This document shows positions 7,916 through 16,675 of a stretch of DNA of 64,000 nucleotides, piece by piece (positions within the stretch are counted from its first letter, which is position 1; the number at the start of each line of letters is the position of its first letter). The translations under genes and the position numbers were made by a program. The notes below the pieces were generated by a model. That model saw only the letters and a program-made list of their open reading frames with translations. It ran no database searches and was not told the DNA's origin. Source of the stretch: Microcystis wesenbergii FACHB-1317 (GTDB taxonomy: Bacteria; Cyanobacteriota; Cyanobacteriia; Cyanobacteriales; Microcystaceae); the NCBI RefSeq assembly GCF_014696875.1, contig NZ_JACJQV010000211.1, positions 33,680-97,679 on the forward strand, in the 5' to 3' direction.

Positions 7916-8071
7916 CCTCCAGGACTGATGCCCCTTGTATAGTGGTAGAGTGTAAGCCCTTTTTTCGAGAGGATTTGCCCCTCACCGGAACCCCAAGAGA
8001 GCCATCTGATCACTGATAAACTGTTGACTATCTAAATTACCCGTTAAGACTGCATTAGAGGTAAATATTTC

Positions 8072-8968
8072 ATGAGCCAAACGATCACACCTTCTTCCTT
8101 AAAAGCTAGTTTAGCCCCCAATCCCACTAGAGCAGCAACGGTGGACGATGGGGGAAATGTGCTAGGGGAATTTCTGCAAGAAACTCTGGCCATGACTAAA
8201 CGTCTGTTCATCCAATTACAACGTCGTCCTTCAACCCTAATCGCGGGGGTAATTCAGCCCTTTATGTGGCTGATTTTATTTGGAGCATTGTTTTATAATG
8301 CCCCCCAGGGACTATTCGGCAACGATCTCAGTTATGCTAAATTTCTCGCCCCCGGGGTGATTGTCTTTACCGCTTTTTCTGGGGCCTTAAATGCCGGTTT
8401 GCCGGTAATGTTCGATCGAGAATTTGGCTTCCTTAACCGTCTCTTGGTGGCACCTTTAACCACTCGTTACTCGATCGTGGCCGCTTCTACCATCTATATT
8501 ATCGCCCTCAGTTTCATCCAAACCGCCTCGATCGTGGCTGCTAGTGCCTTTTTAGGGGCAGGATTGCCCAGTTTAGCCGGATTAGGTGCGATCGCTTTGA
8601 TTGTTTTCCTAATAGTTTTGGGTATGACTGCCTTAAGTCTCAGTTTAACCTTTGCTCTCCCCGGACATATCGAATTAATCGCCGTCATTTTCGTCACCAA
8701 TTTACCGCTTTTATTTGCCAGTACCGCCCTCGCTCCCTTAAACTTTATGGCAGATTGGTTACAAGTAATCGCTAGTCTCAACCCTCTTACCTATGCGATC
8801 GAACCGATCCGTTATATTTATTTCAATCAGCACTGGTCTTTTGATAGCATAGTCTTACAAACCCCTTGGCTTGACCTCAATTTCTTGACAGTTTTAGCCC
8901 TGCTCTTAGCTTTTGATCTGCTAATCCTTTTAGCAATTCAGCCCTTACTTCGTCGTCGTTTTGCTTAA
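8072..8968 (+). CDS. ABC-2 type transporter permease (Ycf38-like)
   Basis: A 298-aa inner-membrane protein with six predicted hydrophobic segments in ABC-2 permease order. FMWLILFGALFY (~64-75), the conserved FDREFGFLNRLLVAPL loop (~113-128) and SLNPLTYAIEPIRYI (~243-257) match the cyanobacterial/plastid Ycf38 group. These pair with a separately encoded ATPase, which is not here. Cargo is unknown. The ATG is preceded by AGAGGTAAATATTTC. Confidence 0.8.
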   Translation: MSQTITPSSLKASLAPNPTRAATVDDGGNVLGEFLQETLAMTKRLFIQLQRRPSTLIAGVIQPFMWLILFGALFYNAPQGLFGNDLSYAKFLAPGVIVFTAFSGALNAGLPVMFDREFGFLNRLLVAPLTTRYSIVAASTIYIIALSFIQTASIVAASAFLGAGLPSLAGLGAIALIVFLIVLGMTALSLSLTFALPGHIELIAVIFVTNLPLLFASTALAPLNFMADWLQVIASLNPLTYAIEPIRYIYFNQHWSFDSIVLQTPWLDLNFLTVLALLLAFDLLILLAIQPLLRRRFA

Positions 8969-8971
8969 ATC

Positions 8972-9030
8972 AGTTATCAGTCATCAGTTATCAGTTATCA
9001 GTTATTAGTTATTAGTTATCAGTTTACTGA
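8972..9030. repeat. ATCAGTTATC array
   Basis: Tandem heptamer/decamer units of ATCAGTT and ATTAGTT between two genes. The same array type occurs at 0.82, 16.6, 26.7, 41.4 and 55.0 kb. Confidence 0.8.
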
Positions 9031-9097
9031 TAACTGAAAAGCTGGTAACTTTCTCACAACCAAAAACAAGATAATTTTCTGAGGAGTTAGTTAGATT

Positions 9098-9430
9098 ATG
9101 AATACTCAAAAAATGTTGATCAAATCGTCTTTATTCCTAGCTACTATTTTCTTAGTCGGGGCTGATTTTAATTCGCAAGTGTTAGCTCAAAGCTTGAACC
9201 CCAGTCAACCGGATTATCAAAAAAATGAACGTAGTTCCGATGGCAGGGATAGTCTCGGTGGTTTTAATCCTTTAGACTTGATTCATAATAGTAATTTTCG
9301 CCGTAGCCGGGACGGATCGGAATTTCAGGAAGACACCCTCAATAATATCAACGAAGCGGCCGAGGAGTTTAAACGCAAGCAAAGGGAACAAATAGAAAAT
9401 CTGCAAAATCCTGCCCCAGAAACCAAATAA
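9098..9430 (+). CDS. Small exported conserved hypothetical protein
   Basis: A 110-aa protein with a clear signal peptide (MNTQKMLIKSSLFLATIFLVG..., cleavage near VLAQS ~31) and a charged, low-complexity mature part ending in a Lys/Glu/Gln helix. A good GAGGAG ribosome site precedes the ATG. No domain recognised. It is likely periplasmic. Confidence 0.7.
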   Translation: MNTQKMLIKSSLFLATIFLVGADFNSQVLAQSLNPSQPDYQKNERSSDGRDSLGGFNPLDLIHNSNFRRSRDGSEFQEDTLNNINEAAEEFKRKQREQIENLQNPAPETK

Positions 9431-9555
9431 AACTCCTTTTTTGAGTAGTTAGACACAATTAATTGCACATATCTAACTACCTCTTGCCTATTGCCTATAC
9501 TAAGCAAGAAGTTGATTTTGTTCAATGTTCTAGTATATATGATCGCTGAGTGCAG

Positions 9556-9588
9556 ATGATCTTAGAAAGACTAATGACCGAAGATCAT
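9556..9588. terminator. Possible terminator hairpin
   Basis: ATGATCTT (9556-9563) pairs with AAGATCAT (9581-9588) downstream of the gene ending at 9430. No T-run follows on the plus strand, so this is weak. Confidence 0.35.
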
Positions 9589-9670
9589 TGGGGGGGTTTA
9601 TCTTACACGAATTTATATTAAACTTAGGATTGGTTTATTGAATTATCGTCTTATTAAAACTGTGGAAGTA

Positions 9671-9862
9671 ATGGAAATCGGGCAAAAAGTCAAGGTCTGT
9701 CGCTTAAGAGACCGCGTTAACTCGGACGTAGCGGGTAAATTGGGTAAAGTGGGTGTCATCAAAAACTTTAAGATGACCGATGGCAGCGGTGTTGGTGCTG
9801 TTGTCCAGTTCGATGATAAGACCGCTACTTGGTTTTTTGAGGATGAACTCAAACTCATCTAA
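9671..9862 (+). CDS. DUF2862 family protein
   Basis: A 63-aa basic protein starting MEIGQKVKVCRLRD, with an SH3-like strand pattern (GKVGVIKNFKM, VVQFDDKTATWFFEDEL). I prefer the ATG at 9671 (GGAAGT upstream) over a TTG 33 bases earlier. DUF2862 is restricted to cyanobacteria and some plastid lineages. It lies 22 bases upstream of the ArsA-like ATPase gene and then chlG, so the three probably form one transcription unit. Confidence 0.75.
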   Translation: MEIGQKVKVCRLRDRVNSDVAGKLGKVGVIKNFKMTDGSGVGAVVQFDDKTATWFFEDELKLI

Positions 9863-9884
9863 ATACAATGCTTAGGAATTAATT

Positions 9885-10961
9885 ATGTCCTTAATTTTGA
9901 CCTTTTTGGGCAAGGGGGGCAGCGGTCGCAGTACAATAGCGATCGCTTCGGCAAGAAAAATGGCTGGTCTGGGGTCAAAAGTTCTCTTGATCGGGCAAGA
10001 TTCTGGTCCCGCTTGGGGATTACTCCTCAAGGCCTCCCCTAGCTCCTCCATTACCGAAATTGCCCCTAATCTCTCGGTTATCCAGCTTAGTAGTACTCAA
10101 TTACTAGAAAAAAGTTGGGAAGAAGTCAAGGAATTAGAAAAGCAGTATTTGCGTTCTCCCACCTTGAAAAATGTTTATGGTCAAGAGTTGGGCATTTTAC
10201 CCGGAATGGATCAAGCTCTAGCTTTAAATTTCCTGCGGGAACAGGATAAAAGCGGAAATTACGATGTCATCATCTACGACGGCAGCGGAGATATCAACAG
10301 TCTGCGAATGTTAGGGATTCCAGAGGTGGGCAGCTGGTATTCACGGCGTTTTCGGCAGGTTTTCAGCGATTCTGAGATTGGTCGCACCCTTTCTCCCTTT
10401 TTCCAACCAATCGCCGCCGCCGTGCTGAATTTCTCCTTTAATCCCCAAGATTTAGGGCAGAAGGGCGATAATAACATCCTAGACGAGGGGCGCTCCGCTT
10501 TAGCTAATCCTCGGCGAGTTTTAGCCTATCTAGTCACCAATGATGATCCAATTGCGATCGCAGATGCCAAATATCTTTGGGGTGCGGCGCAGCAAATCGG
10601 TTTAAATGTGGGGGGAGTGATTTTTAATCGCTGCCAGAGTGCTACAGAGGATTTTGCACCGCTGCCGGCTGCGATTTTACCCGACCGTCAAGGAGAAGAT
10701 TGGCAGGAGTTAATCGCCGAGTTACCCAATTTTCTCACGGTGCAGCCGCCCAAACCGTTAATAATCGATACGGCAGCCGCTCAGGTCAAGGTTTATTTAC
10801 CCGGATTCGAGAAAAAACAGGTAAAACTGACGCAATCGGGTCCAGAATTAACCATCGAAGCCGGGGATCAACGGCGTAATATTGATGTACCACCGCCTCT
10901 GACCGGACGAGCGGTAAAAGGGGCAAAATTCCAAGACGGTTACTTAATTATTTCTTTTTAA
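9885..10961 (+). CDS. ArsA/Get3-like ATPase with C-terminal alpha-crystallin-type domain
   Basis: A 358-aa protein. A deviant P-loop, GKGGSGRST (9-17), follows the first strand; VIIYDGSGD (~127-135) corresponds to the Asp-rich switch. The last ~70 residues (QVKVYLPGFEKKQVKLTQ..., PPPLTGRAVKGAKFQDGYLIISF) look like an HSP20/p23-like beta sandwich, as in the ArsA_HSP20 domain. In the anion-transporting ATPase family the Get3 branch targets tail-anchored proteins; the role here is unknown. It ends 6 bases before chlG, suggesting a link to membrane insertion or chlorophyll-protein assembly (inference). Confidence 0.8.
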   Translation: MSLILTFLGKGGSGRSTIAIASARKMAGLGSKVLLIGQDSGPAWGLLLKASPSSSITEIAPNLSVIQLSSTQLLEKSWEEVKELEKQYLRSPTLKNVYGQELGILPGMDQALALNFLREQDKSGNYDVIIYDGSGDINSLRMLGIPEVGSWYSRRFRQVFSDSEIGRTLSPFFQPIAAAVLNFSFNPQDLGQKGDNNILDEGRSALANPRRVLAYLVTNDDPIAIADAKYLWGAAQQIGLNVGGVIFNRCQSATEDFAPLPAAILPDRQGEDWQELIAELPNFLTVQPPKPLIIDTAAAQVKVYLPGFEKKQVKLTQSGPELTIEAGDQRRNIDVPPPLTGRAVKGAKFQDGYLIISF

Positions 10962-10967
10962 GGGATT

Positions 10968-11948
10968 ATGTCAAACACCGAGATAGAAAACAAGGACGAT
11001 CGAGCGGCCAAAACTCGCCAATTATTGGGCATGAAAGGGGCCTCATCGGCAGAAACTTCCCTCTGGAAAATCCGCTTACAATTGATGAAGCCGATTACTT
11101 GGATTCCCCTAATTTGGGGGGTTGTCTGTGGGGCAGCTTCATCGGGTAATTATACTTGGTCTTTAGAAGATGTCTTAAAAGCGGCCACCTGTATGTTACT
11201 TTCCGGTCCGTTGATGACTGGTTATACCCAAACTTTAAATGATTTTTACGATCGAGAAATCGATGCAATTAATGAACCCTATCGCCCAATTCCTTCAGGG
11301 GCAATTTCTATTCCCCAAGTAGTCGGCCAGATTTTGGTTTTATTAGCAGCTGGGTTAGGAATATCTTATCTTCTTGATCGCTGGGCCGGTCATGATTTCC
11401 CGATCATGCTCTGTTTAACCCTATTTGGTTCTTTTATCGCCTATATTTATTCAGCGCCACCTTTAAAATTAAAACAAAATGGTTGGCTGGGAAATTATGC
11501 CCTCGGTGCTAGTTATATAGCATTACCTTGGTGGGCAGGTCACGCCCTTTTTGGTCAGTTAAATGGGACAATTATGATCCTAACCCTCATCTATAGTCTA
11601 GCGGGGTTAGGCATTGCTGTAGTTAACGACTTTAAAAGTGTGGAGGGTGACGAAAAATTAGGCTTAAAATCCTTGCCAGTTATGTTTGGAATTACCACTG
11701 CGGCTTGGATTTGCGTGATTATGATCGATGTTTTTCAAGCGGGAATTGCGGGCTATCTGATTAGTATTCATCAGAATCTTTATGCCGCTATCTTACTGTT
11801 ATTAATTATCCCTCAGATCACTTTCCAAGATATGTATTTTCTGCGGGATCCGCTCAAAAATGATGTCAAATATCAAGCCAGCGCTCAGCCTTTTCTAGTG
11901 TTAGGAATGTTGGTGACAGGTTTGGCTTTAGGTCAGGGGATACTCTGA
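10968..11948 (+). CDS. chlG: Chlorophyll synthase
   Basis: A 326-aa integral-membrane UbiA-family prenyltransferase that esterifies chlorophyllide with phytyl or geranylgeranyl diphosphate. Both Asp-rich motifs are present: NDFYDREID (91-99) followed by INEPYRPIPSG, and DFKSVEGDEKLG (221-232). About eight transmembrane helices are apparent. Length matches cyanobacterial ChlG. Last gene of the likely DUF2862-ArsA-chlG unit. ChlG is known to associate with Hlips and the insertase, and a Hlip gene lies 1.2 kb downstream. Confidence 0.95.
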   Translation: MSNTEIENKDDRAAKTRQLLGMKGASSAETSLWKIRLQLMKPITWIPLIWGVVCGAASSGNYTWSLEDVLKAATCMLLSGPLMTGYTQTLNDFYDREIDAINEPYRPIPSGAISIPQVVGQILVLLAAGLGISYLLDRWAGHDFPIMLCLTLFGSFIAYIYSAPPLKLKQNGWLGNYALGASYIALPWWAGHALFGQLNGTIMILTLIYSLAGLGIAVVNDFKSVEGDEKLGLKSLPVMFGITTAAWICVIMIDVFQAGIAGYLISIHQNLYAAILLLLIIPQITFQDMYFLRDPLKNDVKYQASAQPFLVLGMLVTGLALGQGIL

Positions 11949-12308
11949 AGATTGTAATTAATAAAAACTGGAAATATCCAGTTTATGGGACATAATCGCC
12001 TTGCATTGGGCTTCTGTTTACGGTAACTTGATCCGTCAAGAGGGGAGAAAATAGATTTTGAGTTCGATCCCCCCCTCGGTACCGATCCCCCCTTAATCCC
12101 CCCTTGATAAGGGGGGCATCTGACAATTTTTAACACCTGACTACTTAGCTCGATCCCTAGTCTTTTCGTTACAATCAAGAGGGAATCGATGCCGGGGAAA
12201 AAATTTACCTTTTTTTCTTCCCTCCGATTCGCCATTCTTGACGAACTAATCAAGAATAGTTTCTGTTTAACAAGATTGATTGAGACAAGTATCTCGAACC
12301 TAGTCACC
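11949..12308. repeat. 360-bp spacer with a partial 104-bp-type element
   Basis: Bases ~12061-12147 carry the core and right end (CCCCTTGATAAGGGG..., then CACCTGACTACTTA) of the element found complete at 19540-19643 and 24890-24993. The left terminus is not recognisable here. No gene is seen, and the open frame covering this spacer upstream of 12309 is not supported. Confidence 0.6.
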
Positions 12309-13037
12309 ATGAGTAATACCAGTAACTTTCGTCAAGCTTTACGCGAGGCTAAAAGCCAAGCACTTATCGGCCCCAATGTTATCCCCAAGGCCCTACCCTA
12401 TCTCGGTGGCGGTCTAATTTTAACTGCGGTGGGAACCTATGGCGGTTTAGGTGTGATCCAATCCTATCCCCAGATTTTCTTCCCGACTTTCTTTGTCGCT
12501 CTGATTGCCGAGATTATTTTATTTTTTGTCGCCCGTAATACTGCGGAAAGAGGCAATACAGGCACTGCTCTGCCCCTGCTGACTCTCTATAGTCTTCTTT
12601 CTGGCTATACTCTCAGTGGAATCGTCTATGTGGCCCTAGGTACTTCCGGTGTTGGTTTGCGAGGAGTGGCAATTGCTGCCCTCGGTTGCGGCATCGCTTT
12701 TGTCTTGGGACGCAATATTGGCTCGAATCTGTCGGAAAAAGACGGTTTAGCACTGACTCAAACCGTTAGCATCGGTATTCTCGCTCTCTTTATTGTTCTC
12801 ATTGGTCAGCTAATTTTCTCTATCTTTGGTGGCGCTACTCCCACCTGGTTAGAAATCGCTATTTCTGGCATCGGGGTTTTCTTGTTTGCTGGCTCCGCAG
12901 TGGTGGACTTTTACATCTTGCCCCGTACCTACAGAGATGAACAGTATCTCAGTGCTGCTTTATCGATGTATTTGACCTATATCAACCTATTTATCTTTAT
13001 TCTGCGCCTTTTAATCGCTCTTAACGGTCGGGATTAG
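12309..13037 (+). CDS. Bax inhibitor-1 (BI-1)/YccA-family membrane protein
   Basis: A 242-aa, seven-helix protein of the BI-1-like superfamily (pH-sensitive Ca2+ leak channels in characterised bacterial members). The C-terminal signature is visible in [25 protein letters not shown] and [17 protein letters not shown] text. I chose ATG 12309 ([11 protein letters not shown]) because the frame upstream is repeat-derived spacer. Role in cyanobacteria unknown. Confidence 0.8.
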   Translation: MSNTSNFRQALREAKSQALIGPNVIPKALPYLGGGLILTAVGTYGGLGVIQSYPQIFFPTFFVALIAEIILFFVARNTAERGNTGTALPLLTLYSLLSGYTLSGIVYVALGTSGVGLRGVAIAALGCGIAFVLGRNIGSNLSEKDGLALTQTVSIGILALFIVLIGQLIFSIFGGATPTWLEIAISGIGVFLFAGSAVVDFYILPRTYRDEQYLSAALSMYLTYINLFIFILRLLIALNGRD

Positions 13038-13125
13038 GGCAAATAGAGAGGAGTTAGAAATTAGTTACCACCTAAGTTCTAACTCCGCTAGAATAGTAAA
13101 GAAATGTAAACGGACTGTAAAGATC

Positions 13126-13296
13126 ATGACTGAACCGCAACCGACTCAAACCCCCAAATTAGAAGACCCCAAATTTGGCTTTAATGACTATGCCGAGCGC
13201 CTCAACGGTAGAGCCGCTATGATTGGTTTTGTGATCACCCTGTTGATCGAGTATCTCACTGGCCAAGGTCTGCTATCTTGGTTAGGGTTACAGTAG
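13126..13296 (+). CDS. High-light-inducible protein (Hlip/Scp), 56 aa
   Basis: A short gene below common ORF length cut-offs. The translation [20 protein letters not shown] leads into the single-helix chlorophyll a/b-binding motif [12 protein letters not shown] (24-35), with Glu, Asn and Arg ligands, then a hydrophobic helix and LLSWLGLQ. Hlips bind chlorophyll and carotenoid in the thylakoid and quench energy; HliD-type proteins sit with ChlG and photosystem II assembly factors. The gene stands alone between BI-1 and a convergent gene. Confidence 0.9.
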   Translation: MTEPQPTQTPKLEDPKFGFNDYAERLNGRAAMIGFVITLLIEYLTGQGLLSWLGLQ

Positions 13297-13347
13297 TTTT
13301 TTAGGCTTTTTTAGGCATTCTAGGGGAAATAGAGCCTTGAGTGTTAG

Positions 13348-13968
13348 TTAACGCATACAAGCTTGATGATTTTCCCCATAGAATCCTTGCAGGACAGAAT
13401 CACCTCGCTGTTGCGGTGTGCCGTGGGAGCGATTAGGAGCCTCAAAATCGCCCACTTCCGATGCCGCTTCCGCTAGAAGTTTTCCTGCTATTATATAATC
13501 CTGTTTGGATAAACCTCTCGCTTCGGTAAATAACCAGGAAAGGGTATCTCCCGCTAGACAATCGGCCTGTAATTCAATGCCGATGCTCATTCCGCCTTCA
13601 TCAATGCCACCGATACCCCGATTCCACTGAACAGCGTGAGCAGCCTCGTGAGCGACAGCGTAAAGGGGAAATAGAGGATTATCACTAATGCGAGTAACTT
13701 GCTGGAGATTGACGTAGATTGTATTATCTACAGTGCAGAAAGCCGCTAGGGAAATTACCCCGCAGGGAGTGGTTATCGGGCCATTGCTTAACAAATACTT
13801 AAAATTGATCTGGTGTAATTGAGCCGTATATTCAATTACCGCTTCTAGGGCATCCGTAATATCGTCTGCTTGCGCTCTCTGGGCTAGAGGGGATAAAATC
13901 AAGAGGGAACCACAGGAAACAGCAGATATCAGGGATAATAACCGTTTACGGCCAGAGTTAGGTTTCAT
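13348..13968 (-). CDS. Exported zinc metallopeptidase (neutral zinc metallopeptidase-like)
   Basis: A 206-aa protein with an N-terminal signal peptide (cleavage ~A34). It has zinc motif HEAAH (107-111) and a downstream third-ligand helix ELQADCLAG (132-140), the arrangement of the YpfJ-type putative neutral zinc metallopeptidases. Four cysteines may form disulfides in the periplasm. Substrate unknown. Convergent with the Hlip gene, ~50 bases apart. Confidence 0.75.
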   Translation of the reverse strand: MKPNSGRKRLLSLISAVSCGSLLILSPLAQRAQADDITDALEAVIEYTAQLHQINFKYLLSNGPITTPCGVISLAAFCTVDNTIYVNLQQVTRISDNPLFPLYAVAHEAAHAVQWNRGIGGIDEGGMSIGIELQADCLAGDTLSWLFTEARGLSKQDYIIAGKLLAEAASEVGDFEAPNRSHGTPQQRGDSVLQGFYGENHQACMR

Positions 13969-14243
13969 GATACTAACAAAGTCGGGAGTGAGGAAGAAGT
14001 TTAATTGATCTGAATTAGCCTAGCGCTACGATCAAAATTCTAAAGGCTATATCTAAGACTTCCAGAGAAAATACAGAATTTACGCGACTTTTGATCGAAG
14101 TTTACAGAATTTGTCGTCAAGATTGAGGAAATTAATTTGGCACGACCACTGATTGTGTTGAAAATCTGCTCGTCAGTCAGGCAAAAAGCTCCCCATCAGG
14201 TCATTTCCCCATCTCCCCACCCCGAACATTCCTTACACTTGTA

Positions 14244-15116
14244 CTACAAGTCTATCCCCATTTCTCGCAAACGAGCCGCCAGCCGTTGAGAACGCTGTCT
14301 TTCCGCTTCCAGAGCTTGCTGAGTAGCATTTAATTGCTCCTGTGCCGCAGCCGCTTGCTCCTGTGCCGCAGCCGCTTGCTCCTGTGCCGCAGCCGCTTGC
14401 TCCTGTGCTGCAGCCGCTTGCTCCTGTGCCGCGGCCGCTTGCTCCTGGGCCGCTTCTTCTGGCAAGGGGATTAAATTGCCTTCTGGGTCATAAAATCTGG
14501 CCCAAATTGCCGTTTCTCGGTCAATAGTACCCTCCCAAGTTCCCAACCAATAGCCTAAGGTTTCGCACCATAACCAGCCGCGCTCGTTTCGTTCTAAAGA
14601 ATGGTAGCGTTGGTCAGACCCTAAATGCCATCCTTGTAAAGAATTGGCATCAAAAGGATCGTAGATGAAATAATCTGGCGTGCGGAAGGTTCCCTCATAA
14701 ATTGCCTTTTTTCGCACTTTATCGGTTCTCGCAGTACTAGGAGAGGTTAATTCCACGATAACATCAGGATAACGTCCCTCTTCTTCCCAAATTACCCAAC
14801 CCTGTCGCTCTCTGCTGCCATCGACATTAAGAACAGCAAAGAAATCTGGCCCGCGAAAATCGCGATTTTTCGCCTGTTCGCGGCTGAAATAAATAAACAT
14901 ATTGCCACCCGTGTAGAAGTCGTCTCGTTCGCCGTAACCCTGGTGTAGGGAGCGAATCAGGACATTCATGGCAATGCGGTGTCGGTTGCTTTCCAAGGGT
15001 TCACCATCATCAAAAATTAAGTCTGTGGGGGGTGGGGGGGGTTCCCAGAAGTCCTCGAAATCTTCTTCTATCAGTGCCGGAGAGGTGGCAGTTTCGTCGC
15101 TTTTGGCAATCGTCAT
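14244..15116 (-). CDS. Uma2-family protein with heptad-repeat coiled-coil tail
   Basis: A 290-aa Uma2 (DUF820) protein. Family markers are RGPDFFAVL (~88-96), DVIVELTSPSTARTDKVRKK (~117-136) and DYFIYDPFDANSL (~147-160). The C-terminus holds five copies of a seven-residue unit, AAAQEQA, followed by a coiled coil ending LRLRE-type (AARLREMGIDL). Because the unit is exactly one heptad, copy-number change lengthens the coil without altering its phase. Function unknown. Confidence 0.85.
   Translation of the reverse strand: MTIAKSDETATSPALIEEDFEDFWEPPPPPTDLIFDDGEPLESNRHRIAMNVLIRSLHQGYGERDDFYTGGNMFIYFSREQAKNRDFRGPDFFAVLNVDGSRERQGWVIWEEEGRYPDVIVELTSPSTARTDKVRKKAIYEGTFRTPDYFIYDPFDANSLQGWHLGSDQRYHSLERNERGWLWCETLGYWLGTWEGTIDRETAIWARFYDPEGNLIPLPEEAAQEQAAAAQEQAAAAQEQAAAAQEQAAAAQEQAAAAQEQLNATQQALEAERQRSQRLAARLREMGIDL
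14338..14452. repeat. 21-bp in-frame tandem repeat inside the Uma2 gene
   Basis: Five copies of GCCGCAGCCGCTTGCTCCTG (plus one base), nearly identical, encode the AAAQEQA heptads. Confidence 0.85.
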
Positions 15117-15324
15117 TTTTTCGGCCTCTCTAGGTGGGAGTATCCATATTTTTGACTCTCGATCGATTCTATGATAACTTCATTGCCAACTTGATCATCT
15201 TTGCTCAAAAATATTGATGAATAAGCAAAAATTTTTTAACTCGCTGCAGTCTTATGAGCGGTGTTTGCACCGAAGCGCCGGGGCTTGAGATAATCAGATA
15301 GCTATCATCTCAAAAACTATCACC

Positions 15325-16608
15325 ATGACGATCAATCCGCAACAACTCATCGAACTAGCTCTCAAATCGGGAGCGGTGGCAGCCGAAGTTTATCAATCTT
15401 CCTCCCTTTCCCATCCCGTTTTTTTTGAGGCTAATCGTCTCAAACAGCTAGAAAGTTCTGAATCCGTGGGAACTGCCTTAAGATTATGGCGCGAGGGTTG
15501 TCCGGGGTTAGCGGTGGGTTATGGTGATGTGGAACCGGAAATTTTAGTAGAAACAGCGTTAAATTTATCCTATCTCAATGCCCCCGAAGAAATCGAATTT
15601 TCGGCACCACGACGGGCAATTTATGACCCGATTGGGCAAGATGTGGCGGTAGAATCTTTAATCGAGATGGGTAATCAAATGATTGGCCAAATTCGCCAAG
15701 TTTACCCTGAGGTTATTTGTAGTGGTGAATGGGAATGTGAACGGGAAATCACCCGTTTAGTTAATTCTCAGGGTTTATATTGTCAATATACCGATACAGC
15801 TTTGAGTTATTATCTGGGGATTGAATGGGTGCGGGGGGAGGATTTTCTCGCAGTTTATGATGGGGAATATACTCGCAGTACACCTCATCCCGAAACGGTA
15901 ATTAAACAGTTATTGCAGCGACTACAATGGGCAGCCAATAATGTGGATAGTCCCACGGGAAAATTACCAATTTTATTGACGGCTAATGCAGTTACCCTGT
16001 TATGGGGTACGGTGGAGATGGCTTTAAATGGTAAACAGATCTTAGAAAAATCCTCGCCCTGGAGTGATAAAATCGGTCAATTGGTGATGTCGGAAAAGTT
16101 GACTTTATCCCAACAACCGGAGCGAGAACCCTATAGTTGTCCCTTTGATGATGAGGGAACTCCTACCAAATTTTTATCTTTAATTGAGGGAGGTAGAGTT
16201 AAAGAATTCTATAGCGATCGTACCACGGCCAGATTATTAAAAACTCCTCCGACAGGAAACGGTTTTCGTCCTAGTTTAGGGGTTTATCCTATGCCAGATT
16301 TAGTTAATCTAATCGTGGCACCGGGAGAGGGAACTTTAGAGGATTTAATCTCGCAAATAGACGAAGGCCTAGTTATTGACCAAATTTTAGGTCATGGGGC
16401 CGATATTTCGGGCGATTTTTCTGTCAATATCGATCTGGGTTATCGCATAGAAAAGGGCAAAATCACCGGACGAGTTAAAGATACAATGGTGACGGGAAAT
16501 GTTTATACAGCTTTGCAGAATTTAATCGCTTTGGGAGCCGATAATCAATGGAATGGCTCCTGTTATACTCCCTCGCTAATCGTTGATAGTTTATCGGTGG
16601 TGGGGTAA
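15325..16608 (+). CDS. TldE/PmbA-family metalloprotease subunit
   Basis: A 427-aa member of the TldD/PmbA family. In enterobacteria TldD and TldE form a peptidase processing microcin precursors and CcdA. The sequence aligns in type across its length: LKSGAVAAEVYQ at the start, then SCPFDDEGTPTKFLSLIEGGRVKEFYSDRTTA and an ending NVYTALQNLIALG. The HExxH zinc motif is a feature of the TldD partner, so this is the non-catalytic PmbA/TldE type. TldD is not in the window. Confidence 0.8.
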   Translation: MTINPQQLIELALKSGAVAAEVYQSSSLSHPVFFEANRLKQLESSESVGTALRLWREGCPGLAVGYGDVEPEILVETALNLSYLNAPEEIEFSAPRRAIYDPIGQDVAVESLIEMGNQMIGQIRQVYPEVICSGEWECEREITRLVNSQGLYCQYTDTALSYYLGIEWVRGEDFLAVYDGEYTRSTPHPETVIKQLLQRLQWAANNVDSPTGKLPILLTANAVTLLWGTVEMALNGKQILEKSSPWSDKIGQLVMSEKLTLSQQPEREPYSCPFDDEGTPTKFLSLIEGGRVKEFYSDRTTARLLKTPPTGNGFRPSLGVYPMPDLVNLIVAPGEGTLEDLISQIDEGLVIDQILGHGADISGDFSVNIDLGYRIEKGKITGRVKDTMVTGNVYTALQNLIALGADNQWNGSCYTPSLIVDSLSVVG

Positions 16609-16675
16609 AAATGTTATCAGTTATCAGTTATCAGTTATCAGATGTGAGTTTTCAGTTCACTGTTCACTTTTCACT

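Larger units (their letters stand above)
7560..8071. other. 512-bp gene-free stretch built of repeats
   Basis: The stretch holds the third 21-bp repeat (7631-7651), a perfect hairpin (7660-7692) and a second copy of the PEP-CTERM leader (7855-7915, inverted-repeat arms 7875-7892). No coding frame is convincing. The leader copy has no PEP-CTERM gene behind it, suggesting a duplicated and lost paralogue. Confidence 0.7.
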
